From contig CANJKA010000013.1 of assembly GCA_947474675.1 (NCBI GenBank), positions 1-51,463 on the forward strand: DNA of 51,463 nucleotides. Direction: 5' to 3'. Under the pieces are notes generated by a model. That model was not told where the DNA came from and did no database searches. It saw only the letters and a list, made by a program, of their open reading frames with translations. This DNA comes from Flavobacteriales bacterium. Its GTDB lineage: Bacteria > Bacteroidota > Bacteroidia > Flavobacteriales_D > Crocinitomicaceae. A program made the translations under genes and the position numbers. Below, one piece after another: positions 42,622-51,413 of the stretch. Every line of letters begins with the position of its first letter. Positions within the stretch are counted from its first letter, which is position 1.

Positions 42622-43587
42622 TTACTTTTTGAAATTCTTTAATGTATATGAAATCCCCAGACCTAAGATTGACTTTAATTGAGTTCTCGGGCCGATTTTA
42701 CCAGCTGAATCCCTAATATTTATGTCATCATCATAAATCGTATTCCATTGTAATGATGTCGCAAACCATGAATTAACTTTAAAAGTCATAATTATTTCAG
42801 CATTAACATCTATATTTTGAGGATTATGCTTGTAATTACTAAATAATTCAAGCCTTGATTTCATTTCAATATTTTTCGCAAGAGATTTCGTCCACTTTAT
42901 TTTAAAATAGGCCCCAATTTCACTTCTAAATTGTTTTCCTAAGGTTAATAAACTTCCATTGTCATCATAAGTTGCTTTTTGAACACCAAAAGCACCTAAA
43001 TTAGCTAATCTTTGACTTTTTACAAACGTTAATTTAGACGACAATGGGGAAATAAAAATTCCAAAATTATCATTCGGTACATAATCAAAACCGATGGCTA
43101 AATTAATATAACCAGGTGCCATGAAAGTTGTCACCATTACAGAATCATTTGGATAAGAATACCCATTCAAAAATTGGGTTTTAAATCCACCAATAAATGA
43201 AATGAAATAATTTGTATCTAAACTATGTCCAAAATTAGTTGCTAAATCTATTTTATCATCTGTCTTTTGAAGAGCATGAGAAGTAGGATCAAAGAATTTC
43301 ATTCCTCCCAAAGATAAATAAACATCATTATCCCATTTTAAATGTTTCAATTTATAATTACCACTTGCACTTACAAAGCCTAATAAAGAAACATTTGTCC
43401 TACCACCAGCATTCCAATTTTTGAAAGTTGTTTGCGACCCATTTAATGAATATAGAGCTTTTAATCTCCATGGTTTAACAACAGAATCTTTTTTAATTGA
43501 GTCCATTTGAATTAAACCCCTGTCAGTTTGAGCATAAGAAAATAATCCAATTAAAATAAATAAAGAGAGTGTAATTACAGTTTTCAT
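42622..43587 (-). CDS. DUF3078 outer-membrane-associated protein
   Basis: 321 residues with signal peptide (about 1-20, GLFSYAQ). The block KPWRLKALYSLNGSQTTFKNWNAGGRTNVSLLGFVSASGNYKLKHLKWDNDVYLSLG (about 37-93) is the DUF3078 hallmark (NW.AGG..S). The remainder is rich in strand-like blocks compatible with a barrel (SFIGGFKTQFLNGYSYP, APGYINLAIGFDYVPND, LGLGISYTLKNFKK). Role unknown. Single gene in opposite direction to the thiolase. Confidence 0.88.
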   Translation of the reverse strand: MKTVITLSLFILIGLFSYAQTDRGLIQMDSIKKDSVVKPWRLKALYSLNGSQTTFKNWNAGGRTNVSLLGFVSASGNYKLKHLKWDNDVYLSLGGMKFFDPTSHALQKTDDKIDLATNFGHSLDTNYFISFIGGFKTQFLNGYSYPNDSVMVTTFMAPGYINLAIGFDYVPNDNFGIFISPLSSKLTFVKSQRLANLGAFGVQKATYDDNGSLLTLGKQFRSEIGAYFKIKWTKSLAKNIEMKSRLELFSNYKHNPQNIDVNAEIIMTFKVNSWFATSLQWNTIYDDDINIRDSAGKIGPRTQLKSILGLGISYTLKNFKK

Positions 43588-43759
43588 TTTCTATTTTTTT
43601 TCAAAATTAATGAATGTTTTTTAGAAAATCAACACGTGTGTGACTTTTCTAAATAAATTTCAGAATTGAGCTTGAATTTTTCGAATTATTTATTGTGATT
43701 TTAACATTGTTTATTGTTACTTTTACATCCAGAAAATAAATTTTAAACTCAAAATAAAA

Positions 43760-44938
43760 ATGGCTAAAGAAGTATTTATTATAGCAGCAGCAAGAACCCC
43801 AATTGGTGCGTTTTTAGGTGGATTATCAACAGTTCCAGCAACAGCTTTAGGAGCAATCGCAATAAAAGGAGCAATTGATAAATGTGGAATCAATTCTGAA
43901 TTAATCGATGAAGTATACATGGGAAATGTATTACAAGCTGGTGTTGGTCAAGCTCCTGCTCGTCAAGCAGCTTTAGGTGCAGGATTAGGACAAAATGTTC
44001 CATGTACGACTGTAAATAAAGTATGTGCTTCAGGGATGAAAGCAATCATGTTTGGCACTCAATCTATCTTAGCTGGTGATAATGAAATAGTTGTTGCAGG
44101 AGGAATGGAAAACATGTCTCAAGTACCACATTACTTAGATGCAAGAGGAGGAACTAAATTTGGAAATATCGGAATGTTAGACGGTATCACGAAAGATGGT
44201 TTATTAGATGTTTACAATAAAGTTCCAATGGGAAACTGTGCTGAAACATGTGCAAAGGAATATGGCTTCACAAGAGAAGATCAAGATAATTTTGCTATCA
44301 CTTCATATACACGTTCAGCTGAAGCTTGGAAAGCGGGAAAATTTAACGATGAAATCGTAGGAGTTCCTGTTACGAACAGAAAAGGTGAAGTAACAATGAT
44401 TGTTGAAGACGAAGAATATAAAAATGTATTTTTAGATAAAATCCCTACTTTACGTCCTGCTTTTGATAAAGAAGGAACAGTAACTGCAGCGAATGCTTCA
44501 ACTTTAAATGATGGTGCTTCAGCATTGATTTTAGCTTCAGGTGAAGCAGTTGCAAAATACGGATTGAAACCAATTGCTAAAATTGTAAGTTACGCAGATG
44601 CTGCTCATGCACCTGAATGGTTTACAACTGCACCTTCATTAGCTGTTCCAAAAGCATTAGCGAAAGTTGGTTTAACAACTTCAGATGTTGATTACTGGGA
44701 ATTAAACCAAGCATTTGCTGTAGTTGGTTTAGTAAATACAAAAATATTAGGATTAGATTCTTCAAAAGTTGATGTGAACGGTGGAGCTGTTGCTTTAGGT
44801 CACCCACTTGGTAATTCAGGATCTAGAGTAATTGTTACTTTGATTAATGTATTGAAACAAAACAAGGGTAAAATTGGAGGAGCTGCTATCTGTAATGGTG
44901 GTGGTGGTGCTTCGGCAATGATCATTGAGAATATTTAA
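43760..44938 (+). CDS. Acetyl-CoA C-acyltransferase (thiolase)
   Basis: 392 residues, normal for thiolase II. Nucleophile Cys89 in NKVCASGMKA, His in GHPLGNSGSR (about 348-357) and second catalytic Cys378 in CNGGGGASAM. It condenses two acetyl-CoA to acetoacetyl-CoA or runs the reverse in fatty-acid breakdown; direction cannot be read from sequence. No beta-oxidation partners adjacent. The start ATG follows AAAATAAAA, without a Shine-Dalgarno, as usual in this phylum. A strong terminator (44963-44998) follows. Confidence 0.96.
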   Translation: MAKEVFIIAAARTPIGAFLGGLSTVPATALGAIAIKGAIDKCGINSELIDEVYMGNVLQAGVGQAPARQAALGAGLGQNVPCTTVNKVCASGMKAIMFGTQSILAGDNEIVVAGGMENMSQVPHYLDARGGTKFGNIGMLDGITKDGLLDVYNKVPMGNCAETCAKEYGFTREDQDNFAITSYTRSAEAWKAGKFNDEIVGVPVTNRKGEVTMIVEDEEYKNVFLDKIPTLRPAFDKEGTVTAANASTLNDGASALILASGEAVAKYGLKPIAKIVSYADAAHAPEWFTTAPSLAVPKALAKVGLTTSDVDYWELNQAFAVVGLVNTKILGLDSSKVDVNGGAVALGHPLGNSGSRVIVTLINVLKQNKGKIGGAAICNGGGGASAMIIENI

Positions 44939-44958
44939 TATTTAAAATAAAAAATACT

Positions 44959-45140
44959 AAGGAGGCTGTCTCAAAAGGACAGCCTTTCTTTTTTTTGAAT
45001 CATTTAAGGGATTATAAGTTGCTTTATAAAGCGAAGTAACAAATTATAAATCAACAACAAGCCTATTTTATTTACTTATTACTATATAAACTTACATTGT
45101 TAATTTTTAAATAAATTACAACTTTTGAGACATCCTCCTT
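44959..45140. repeat. 182-bp MITE-like segment with 19-bp terminal inverted repeats
   Basis: Left end AAGGAGGCTGTCTCAAAAG (44959-44977) matches the complement of 45122-45140 at 18 of 19 positions. The interior holds another imperfect inverted repeat around TTATAAGTTGCTT...AAGTAAC...TTATAA (about 45010-45050). No gene inside. This type of GAGGCTGTCTCAAAA end occurs in IS elements (general knowledge). No clear target duplication seen. Confidence 0.6.
44963..44998 (+). terminator. Terminator after the thiolase gene
   Basis: AGGCTGTC, loop TCAAAAG, GACAGCCT, then a T-rich tract: 8-bp perfect stem 25 bases past the stop. The left arm overlaps the terminal repeat of the 182-bp segment (44959-45140). 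Confidence 0.85.
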
Positions 45141-45201
45141 TTTTTGTTAATAATTCTCAATAAGTTTCAATGAATGACAAACCATTGTTCTGAAAATTAA
45201 T

Positions 45202-45209
45202 TATCTTTG
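45202..45209 (+). promoter_or_regulatory. -7 box for the acyltransferase gene
   Basis: TATCTTTG, exact consensus, 75 bases before the ATG at 45284, giving a leader of about 70 nt of T/A-rich sequence. Confidence 0.6.
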
Positions 45210-45283
45210 CTTTTTTTTTATTTTATCACCTAAAAAGGATTCAATTAAAATTAAAGAATCAATATAATATACTTTTTAAAAAA

Positions 45284-46462
45284 ATGAGTTTTTTCAAATT
45301 AGACAACAATCAAAATCGAATATTCGGACTAGATTTATTACGTTTCATAGCTATTATGATGGTTTTATTAGGTCATGCTAATATTTTTGTTCCTGATGAA
45401 ATTAAAAAAGGATATATCTATAAAATATTGTTAGATGGAGTTTCTATCTTTTTTGTATTAAGTGGATTTTTAATTGGCGGTATTTTAATTAAACAATTAG
45501 AAAAAGCAAAACCGACTTATGCAGGACTCGTTCATTTTTGGAAAAGAAGATGGTTAAGAACTGTTCCTGCTTATGCTTTTGTATTTATTATTTTATTTAT
45601 TTATACAATTATCGTAGTTCCTGACAATTTACCTAAAGATTGGTGGAAATTCTTAGTTTTTTCTCAAAATCTTTTTGCTGAACGTCCTGGTTTTTTTGCT
45701 GAAGCATGGAGTTTAAGTATTGAAGAATGGTTTTACTTAACGATTCCTTTTATTTTATTTACCCTTCTTTATTTTTTCAAAACATCCGTAAAATGGACTG
45801 TTTTAATTGTGTCTTTAAGTGTTATTGCTGCTATATCTTATTACAGAGTTTACTTGTATAATAAATATGGTTTTACAGGCGGAGATGCTGATCAAATTGA
45901 CGCTTTTAAAAGCTATATTCAATTGAATATAGAATACCAAATTTTTCCGAGATTAGACTCAATAATGTATGGTGTAATTGCCTCATTTATTGCTCATTAT
46001 TATCCTGCTATTTGGAATAATAAGTTAAATTTTATTTTCTTTATGTTAGGTGTTTTTCTTATTTTTTACACAAAACGTAACATGGGAAAATCACATTTAA
46101 TCTTCGCTTCAATATGGCTTCCTAGCATACGTTCTATTTGTATAATAATGGTCTTACCCTTCTTCTCAAACTTAAAAAAAGGATTAGGTATTTGGACATC
46201 GTGGGTTACCTTTATTAGCTTAATATCTTATTCATTATATCTTGTTAATTTAAACATCGTTGCAATCGCAATTATTAAAAACGGACTCAATCATTCAGAT
46301 GGCAGTAAATATATTATAACTGATCATTGGCTAAGAGATTATATTTTATTTTGGGTATTCTCAATTGTAATATCCTTCTTTATGTATAAATACATTGAAG
46401 TTCCTTTTATGAAATTAAGAGATAAAAAAAAGAAAATTGAGCCCGAAATCAAATTAGATTAA
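45284..46462 (+). CDS. Acyltransferase-3 family membrane O-acyltransferase
   Basis: 392 residues. The opening FGLDLLRFIAIMMVLLGHANIF carries the family Arg...His pair; about ten hydrophobic segments follow, e.g. VSIFFVLSGFLIGGIL and FFAEAWSLSIEEWFYLTIPFILF (SIEEWFY is a conserved block). It probably O-acetylates an extracellular or periplasmic glycan. The SGNH esterase gene 39 bases downstream is consistent with a coupled acetyl-addition and removal pair. The substrate is not identifiable. Confidence 0.92.
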   Translation: MSFFKLDNNQNRIFGLDLLRFIAIMMVLLGHANIFVPDEIKKGYIYKILLDGVSIFFVLSGFLIGGILIKQLEKAKPTYAGLVHFWKRRWLRTVPAYAFVFIILFIYTIIVVPDNLPKDWWKFLVFSQNLFAERPGFFAEAWSLSIEEWFYLTIPFILFTLLYFFKTSVKWTVLIVSLSVIAAISYYRVYLYNKYGFTGGDADQIDAFKSYIQLNIEYQIFPRLDSIMYGVIASFIAHYYPAIWNNKLNFIFFMLGVFLIFYTKRNMGKSHLIFASIWLPSIRSICIIMVLPFFSNLKKGLGIWTSWVTFISLISYSLYLVNLNIVAIAIIKNGLNHSDGSKYIITDHWLRDYILFWVFSIVISFFMYKYIEVPFMKLRDKKKKIEPEIKLD

Positions 46463-46501
46463 TTTTCCAATTAATATTATCATATAAACTCTAAAATTAA
46501 A

Positions 46502-47578
46502 TTGAAATTTATTTTATTTTTTGGATTTTCACTTTTTCTTCTAGCCTGTGAATCTGACTTTGATAAAAAAAGAAACACATTTACAACTTTCAAAGGAGGA
46601 GATTCTCGAATATTATTGAATGGCCGTTTTGATTTATCAGATTCTAGTCATCCAAAAGTATGGGCTCCTGGAGTATATTTCGAATTAAAATTTGAAGGAC
46701 CTTTTTGTGAAATAAATATAGATGATGAACATAAATATTTCTCAAATCACAATTACATTGAGGTAATTCTCGATAATAAAAATTCGAAAAGAATTCGATT
46801 AAAGAAATCACACAATCGAATTTTAATTGGCGAGTTTTTGAAAGATACAATTCATCATTTATTAGTTTGTAAAAATACGGAAAGTGGAATTGGTTTTATT
46901 CAATTTAAGAATATTACGTGTAAAAGTCTTCTTCCAATTAAGAATACTAAAAAGCGTTTAATCGAGTTTATAGGGAATTCTGTTACTTGTGGAAATGGAA
47001 GTGATTCTAGTCAAATTAAATTTGGAAAGGGTGAATGGTACGATTATCATAATGCCTATAGAAGTTACGGAGTTGTAGTTGCTAAAAGATTCAATGCAAA
47101 CTGGATATTGAGTTCTGTTTCAGGAATTGGATTAACACGTAATTGCTGTGGAGTAAAAAACACAATGCCTGAAATTTATAATCGTATTTCATTTAACATC
47201 GACTCCCCTATTTGGAAATTCCCTCGAAAAAAACCGGATGTTCTATGTGTTACTCTCGGCCAAAATGATGGTTGTCAAAAAGAAACCATTTTTGTAAATA
47301 CGTATGTGAAATTTCTTTCATCCTTAAGAAAACGGTATCCAAAAACGACAATTATTTGTTGTAGCAGTCAAATGGCGAATGACAAACTTAAAGTCCATCT
47401 TAAAAAATGTATTACTAGCGTAATTTTAAAAATGAAAACAAAAAAGGATTTGAATATTTATTCTTTTTTCTATTCGAGAAGTTATACGAGCGGATATGCT
47501 AATCACCCAACTGTTGGTGAACATAAAATCATTGCTAAAGAGCTTGGAGATTTTATTAAGAAAATTAAGAAATGGTGA
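46502..47578 (+). CDS. SGNH-hydrolase lipoprotein, CE2-like esterase
   Basis: 358 residues from a TTG start; no in-frame ATG precedes the signal peptide. Lipobox LLAC (Cys16). The N-terminal beta-sandwich (about 38-145; ILLNGRFDLSDSSHPKVWAPGVYFELKFEG) looks like the jelly-roll of carbohydrate esterase family 2. The SGNH domain has nucleophile Ser160 (IEFIGNSVTCGNG), block III LGQNDG, and His335 (YANHPTVGEH). The usual D-x-H-P Asp is Ala333 here; CE2 enzymes are known to work with a Ser-His dyad. Likely a deacetylase of a surface glycan, lipid-anchored; partner of the preceding acyltransferase. Confidence 0.85.
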   Translation: MKFILFFGFSLFLLACESDFDKKRNTFTTFKGGDSRILLNGRFDLSDSSHPKVWAPGVYFELKFEGPFCEINIDDEHKYFSNHNYIEVILDNKNSKRIRLKKSHNRILIGEFLKDTIHHLLVCKNTESGIGFIQFKNITCKSLLPIKNTKKRLIEFIGNSVTCGNGSDSSQIKFGKGEWYDYHNAYRSYGVVVAKRFNANWILSSVSGIGLTRNCCGVKNTMPEIYNRISFNIDSPIWKFPRKKPDVLCVTLGQNDGCQKETIFVNTYVKFLSSLRKRYPKTTIICCSSQMANDKLKVHLKKCITSVILKMKTKKDLNIYSFFYSRSYTSGYANHPTVGEHKIIAKELGDFIKKIKKW

Positions 47579-47880
47579 TTTCAATACTGCATTCCAAAAT
47601 CAAAAAGGACAAACGCATTTAAATTCGAAGGAAATAGAGAGTGTGTTTTAACGCAGGAGTGCGAAAGGATTTGTTTTTAGGTGTTTCATTGAGTTTTTGC
47701 ATAACACTTTTGAAAAGCTTTCACTTCGTTGCTTTACTTTGCGACACTCTGTGAAAAAAATCTGTGTTAATCTGTGGTTAAAAAAATCTAAATGCGATCA
47801 CCCTGCTAAATCAAATTCTCTTTTACAAATAACAAATAATAATACTTAAATTTACACTATTATCTTTTAAAATCAATCCA
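47579..47880. other. Intergenic stretch with a dispersed-repeat copy
   Basis: 302 bases. Apart from the repeat copy at 47737-47784 and GC-richer words before it, no gene or promoter box was recognised. Confidence 0.5.
47737..47784 (-). repeat. Dispersed 'AACCACAGATT' repeat (copy B)
   Basis: On the minus strand it begins AACCACAGATTAACACAG and ends GAGTGTCGCAAAG. Inverted relative of copy A at 10405-10448; both share the block order and the AACCACAGATT and TCGCAAAG ends. Confidence 0.65.
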
Positions 47881-48270
47881 ATGGATGAATTAACGTCAAA
47901 AACAATATTCTTTAGAAAATGCATTTTATTTGGTTCTAGTTTATTGATTCTACTTTTATTACTTTATTTCCAGGATTATATGTATGACAATTTAACTCCT
48001 CAAGAGATGTTAGACGTAGATGACACAATTTTGCAACGAAAAGCTTTAATGCAAGTAAGTGTGGGTGATACGAATCAAATTTTGTGGATTTCGCTTATTC
48101 TTGGTTTTGTTAATACTTTGCTTTATAAAAATTGGATTAAAGCTCAAAAATGGGTTCTACAACCTGTCCTATTTTTCTTGTTGACTTTTGGGCTTTCATT
48201 GACATTTAACGTCAAGAGAACATTTAAAGTTAGAGATGCTATTACAAAAATGGAGATTAAGAAGTCATAA
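47881..48270 (+). CDS. Small membrane protein of unknown function
   Basis: 129 residues with three hydrophobic segments (about 12-31, 61-77 and 96-112). The N terminus is charged and the loop 32-60 is acidic (LTPQEMLDVDDTILQRK). No family recognised. It stands 130 bases ahead of the transglutaminase-like gene and may be expressed separately. Confidence 0.65.
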   Translation: MDELTSKTIFFRKCILFGSSLLILLLLLYFQDYMYDNLTPQEMLDVDDTILQRKALMQVSVGDTNQILWISLILGFVNTLLYKNWIKAQKWVLQPVLFFLLTFGLSLTFNVKRTFKVRDAITKMEIKKS

Positions 48271-48400
48271 AACATGAAAAATCACCACCTACTAATCACC
48301 GTTTTCTTTCATTTATTTATTCTAATGTAACATTTTACAACTTGCCGATTATACTATTTAGTCAAAACAAAAGTTAAATGAATGCATTAAAATAATAGAC

Positions 48401-50239
48401 TTGAAAATAACCATCCTTTTTATATTTATTCAATTTTTCGTATTCTCTCAAGAAACGATCATACTCAACGACACGACTGTTCCCCGGACAAAAGGTTTTG
48501 ACAAAGACCCTTTGAGTTTAGTTACTTTTTTATTGTTAGATAGAAAAACCGAAAAAGAAAAATTTGATAGACTATTTTCTTGGGTAGCAATAAACATTAA
48601 GTATGATTATAAAGGTTCAATTTCAACAAGAATTCCAACTAAACCAAAAATAAAAAGACTACTTAAAAGAAAAAAAGGAACAGATAGAGATTATGCTTTT
48701 ATCATGGATACACTTTGTAGTCTTGCGGGAATCCAAAACGTCTCCATTAATGGGTATGTAAAAGATGAATTATTCAATATTGGAGACTCTTTTTATTATG
48801 ACAACAGTATGTGGAATGCTGTTAAATTGGATGGAAAATGGTTTGTTTATGACGTGAGTAAATGTACAGGACAATATTGTTTCAAATACACGAAAACTAG
48901 TTCAAAAATAGATCAATGGATAAAAAATATTAATAAGAAAAAGAAAAAAAAGACTATAAATCATCACTTTACAAAAATTGGAGAATGTGAGAAAACAATC
49001 TACACCATCAAAACAAAAAGAGTCTATTATCAATTATCGTGGTTTAATCAGTTTTTATCTAATTTTCTGTCCTTGATCAAACCTCGAAAAAAACAGATCT
49101 ATTCAAAGGTGACTAATGACTCCTTCTATCTAACTAATCCTGAACGATTTGCAATTACTCATATTCCTACTATTCCTTATTGGTCCTTACTTAATGGACA
49201 AGTAAAGATGAATGATTTTATTGCTGACAGTACTGAATATGATGAAAAGCATTTCAAATACAAAGGATTAAAAAAAGAAGGGCGTTTTTGTTTAGAATGT
49301 GATCTTTATTTCTCATCAGATGAATTAGGAAAAGCATTAACAACGTTAAAACAAAGTTCAAATTTCAATGATAAAAATAAATACATCACTTCAAAAAGTC
49401 AGCTTATTATTGCTGATAGATACTATCAAAAATCAAATATTGAAAATGATTCAATGACCAAAGTATCTTTATTAGATTCTTCCTTGTTCTATATATCACT
49501 AGCTAAAAAAAGCACAGCACAATGTTCAATTAATTTGAAAAAGGACATTCAACATCACAAAATTAAAAATAAAGCAAAATTCAATCTCGTTAGCATAGAA
49601 AATAAGAAACATACTAAATTAATTGAGTCCATCGTTAAAACGAGTGTCCAAAAGAAAAGAAAAATGGAATCATTCCAATATCAAACGAAAATATTAAAAA
49701 AACGATTTTTGTCTTATCAATACAAATTAAATCAAATTACCTACAAAGAAAAATCATCCTCCTTAAAAGCTAAACCAGAAGAGAAAGTTAAAGTAATTGA
49801 AAACACTTATTATTCTTATTTAAATGAAATCGATTCAATTTCAACTATTTTATCTAATGTAACAACAAGATTGGATATCAACATGAAAATTTTAGCCGAC
49901 AATATTTGGAAAGATGATTCAAAAATGTACAGCATTATTTATACATATAATGAATGTTCCTATTATAGATGGGACTTATATGATTCTTATGACGAAGGGA
50001 TTATCGATTCAAAAATAAAAATTAATGAACTAGAAAGCTCCTATTTGTCAGACTTTAATAACAATATTTTTAAAATTTCCGACACTTGTTCCAATTTAAG
50101 TAAATCAATGTTTTCCCTCATTAAAAAAAGGTATGCTATTTCTTTAAAAGCATCTAAATTATTAATCCTATTAATTCAAGAGAAGAGGATAGAACAAAGT
50201 CAATTAAAGATTTTAATTAATAAAAGTTGTACTGTATAA
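48401..50239 (+). CDS. Transglutaminase-like exported protein lacking catalytic Cys and His, 3' end interrupted by an IS
   Basis: 612 residues from a TTG start (stops upstream leave no ATG), signal peptide about 1-17 (FFVFSQ). The transglutaminase-core-like region (about 35-155) shows FDRLFSWVAINIKYDY, LCSLAGIQNVSINGYVK and WNAVKLDGKWFVYD, the usual blocks. In the canonical G-x-C-x-G-Y-A block it reads GTDRDYA, placing Asp95 at the catalytic Cys. Before WNAV the His position is Ser136. Asp151 is retained, so the domain is predicted inactive. The remaining 450 residues are lysine/serine-rich and helical. The final Val and TAA stop may come from the IS end starting at about 50233. Confidence 0.7.
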   Translation: MKITILFIFIQFFVFSQETIILNDTTVPRTKGFDKDPLSLVTFLLLDRKTEKEKFDRLFSWVAINIKYDYKGSISTRIPTKPKIKRLLKRKKGTDRDYAFIMDTLCSLAGIQNVSINGYVKDELFNIGDSFYYDNSMWNAVKLDGKWFVYDVSKCTGQYCFKYTKTSSKIDQWIKNINKKKKKKTINHHFTKIGECEKTIYTIKTKRVYYQLSWFNQFLSNFLSLIKPRKKQIYSKVTNDSFYLTNPERFAITHIPTIPYWSLLNGQVKMNDFIADSTEYDEKHFKYKGLKKEGRFCLECDLYFSSDELGKALTTLKQSSNFNDKNKYITSKSQLIIADRYYQKSNIENDSMTKVSLLDSSLFYISLAKKSTAQCSINLKKDIQHHKIKNKAKFNLVSIENKKHTKLIESIVKTSVQKKRKMESFQYQTKILKKRFLSYQYKLNQITYKEKSSSLKAKPEEKVKVIENTYYSYLNEIDSISTILSNVTTRLDINMKILADNIWKDDSKMYSIIYTYNECSYYRWDLYDSYDEGIIDSKIKINELESSYLSDFNNNIFKISDTCSNLSKSMFSLIKKRYAISLKASKLLILLIQEKRIEQSQLKILINKSCTV

Positions 50240-50289
50240 CACCCCCCATTTTTCGGACAACTGATTAAAGTGTAATTTAACAGTTGAAT

Positions 50290-50568
50290 ATGAAAAAAGA
50301 AAGACGAAAATTTACAGCAGCTTTTAAGGCAAAAGTTGCGATTGAAGCACTTCAAGAGAAGCTTACTTTGCAAGAAATTTCTTCAAAGTATACTATTCAT
50401 CAAAATCAAATAACAACTTGGAAAAAGGAGTTTTTAGATAAATCTGAGATGATTTTCTCCCGAGAAAAGCAAGAAAAAGTTGATGAATCAATTCAAAAAG
50501 AGCTCTATTCTAAAATTGGTGAACTTCAGGTTCAAGTTGATTTCTTAAAAAAGGTCTTGGGGAAATGA
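50290..50568 (+). CDS. IS3-family transposase OrfA
   Basis: 92 residues from the ATG at 50290. MKKERRKFTAAFKAKVAIEAL is the typical HTH_Tnp_1/IS3 start; the helix-turn-helix spans about 8-50 (LTLQEISSKYTIHQNQITTWKKEFL), followed by a leucine-zipper-like helix (KELYSKIGELQVQVDFLKKVL). It binds the IS ends. Its stop TGA overlaps the orfB ATG. Contains an A_AAA_AAG slippery heptamer at 50547-50553. Confidence 0.92.
   Translation: MKKERRKFTAAFKAKVAIEALQEKLTLQEISSKYTIHQNQITTWKKEFLDKSEMIFSREKQEKVDESIQKELYSKIGELQVQVDFLKKVLGK
50547..50553 (+). promoter_or_regulatory. Programmed -1 frameshift site A_AAA_AAG
   Basis: In the orfA frame the codons are TTA AAA AAG, so the heptamer is in correct phase. 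After slippage the -1 frame continues through GGT CTT GGG GAA ATG and joins orfB without a stop, making an OrfAB fusion transposase as known for IS3 elements. Confidence 0.75.
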
Positions 50569-51413
50569 GTACTGATCAAAAGCGCTCACTCATTACTCCA
50601 GGCTATGTTAAAATGAGCGTTAAAAAACAATGTAAACTTATTGATTTACAAAGGAGTAATTTCTATTTCAAACCAAAAGGTGAATCAGGATTGAATTTAA
50701 TATTGATGGAACTCATTGATAAAAAATTTATTGATTGTCCGTTTTATGGAGTTGAAAGAATGGTGAATTATCTTAATAAAGATTTAGGACATAGAGTTGA
50801 TGATAAGCGAATTAGAAGACTGTATCACATTATGCGTTTACTTACCATTTATCCCAAGAAAAATCTAAGTAAAGCGAATAAAACTCATTACAAATATCCT
50901 TATTTACTTCGAAATCTTTTAATCGAAAGACCAAATCAAGTGTGGGGAGTTGATATCACGTATATTCCAATGTTTAAGGGGTTTATGTATAAGTTCGCAA
51001 TCATTGATTTGTACAGCAGAAAAATAATGGGATGGGGCATCTCAAACACAATGACAGTAGAATGGTGCAGAGATATTGTTCAAGATGCTATTAACGAACA
51101 TGGATGCCCAGAGATATTAAATTCAGACCAAGGATCACAATTTACAAGTCCTATTTTTATCAATTTATTAAAAAAGAACAATATACAAATATCAATGGAT
51201 GGAAAAGGAAGGGCTTTAGATAATATTTTTATTGAACGTTATTGGAGATCTTTAAAATATGAATACATCTATCTAAATCCAGCTAATGGAGGTGTCGAAT
51301 TGTACAAAGGGATAAAAAAATATGTAGAGTTTTATAACAGTGAGAGAAGACATAAATCTTTGGGATATGAAACACCAAATGTATTTTTCTCACAATATGA
51401 AAAAGTATCTTAA
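50565..51413 (+). CDS. IS3-family transposase OrfB (DDE catalytic domain)
   Basis: 282 residues, typical length. DDE triad: Asp130 (WGVDITYIP), Asp188 (LNSDQGSQFTS), Glu224 (FIERYWRSLKYEY), with exactly 35 residues between the second Asp and the Glu. The N-terminal HTH_21-like region (about 43-100, YGVERMVNYLNKDLGHRVDDKRIRRLY) is complete. It appears intact, so the element may be active. Read from -1 frameshifting or its own ATG at 50565. Confidence 0.95.
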   Translation: MSTDQKRSLITPGYVKMSVKKQCKLIDLQRSNFYFKPKGESGLNLILMELIDKKFIDCPFYGVERMVNYLNKDLGHRVDDKRIRRLYHIMRLLTIYPKKNLSKANKTHYKYPYLLRNLLIERPNQVWGVDITYIPMFKGFMYKFAIIDLYSRKIMGWGISNTMTVEWCRDIVQDAINEHGCPEILNSDQGSQFTSPIFINLLKKNNIQISMDGKGRALDNIFIERYWRSLKYEYIYLNPANGGVELYKGIKKYVEFYNSERRHKSLGYETPNVFFSQYEKVS

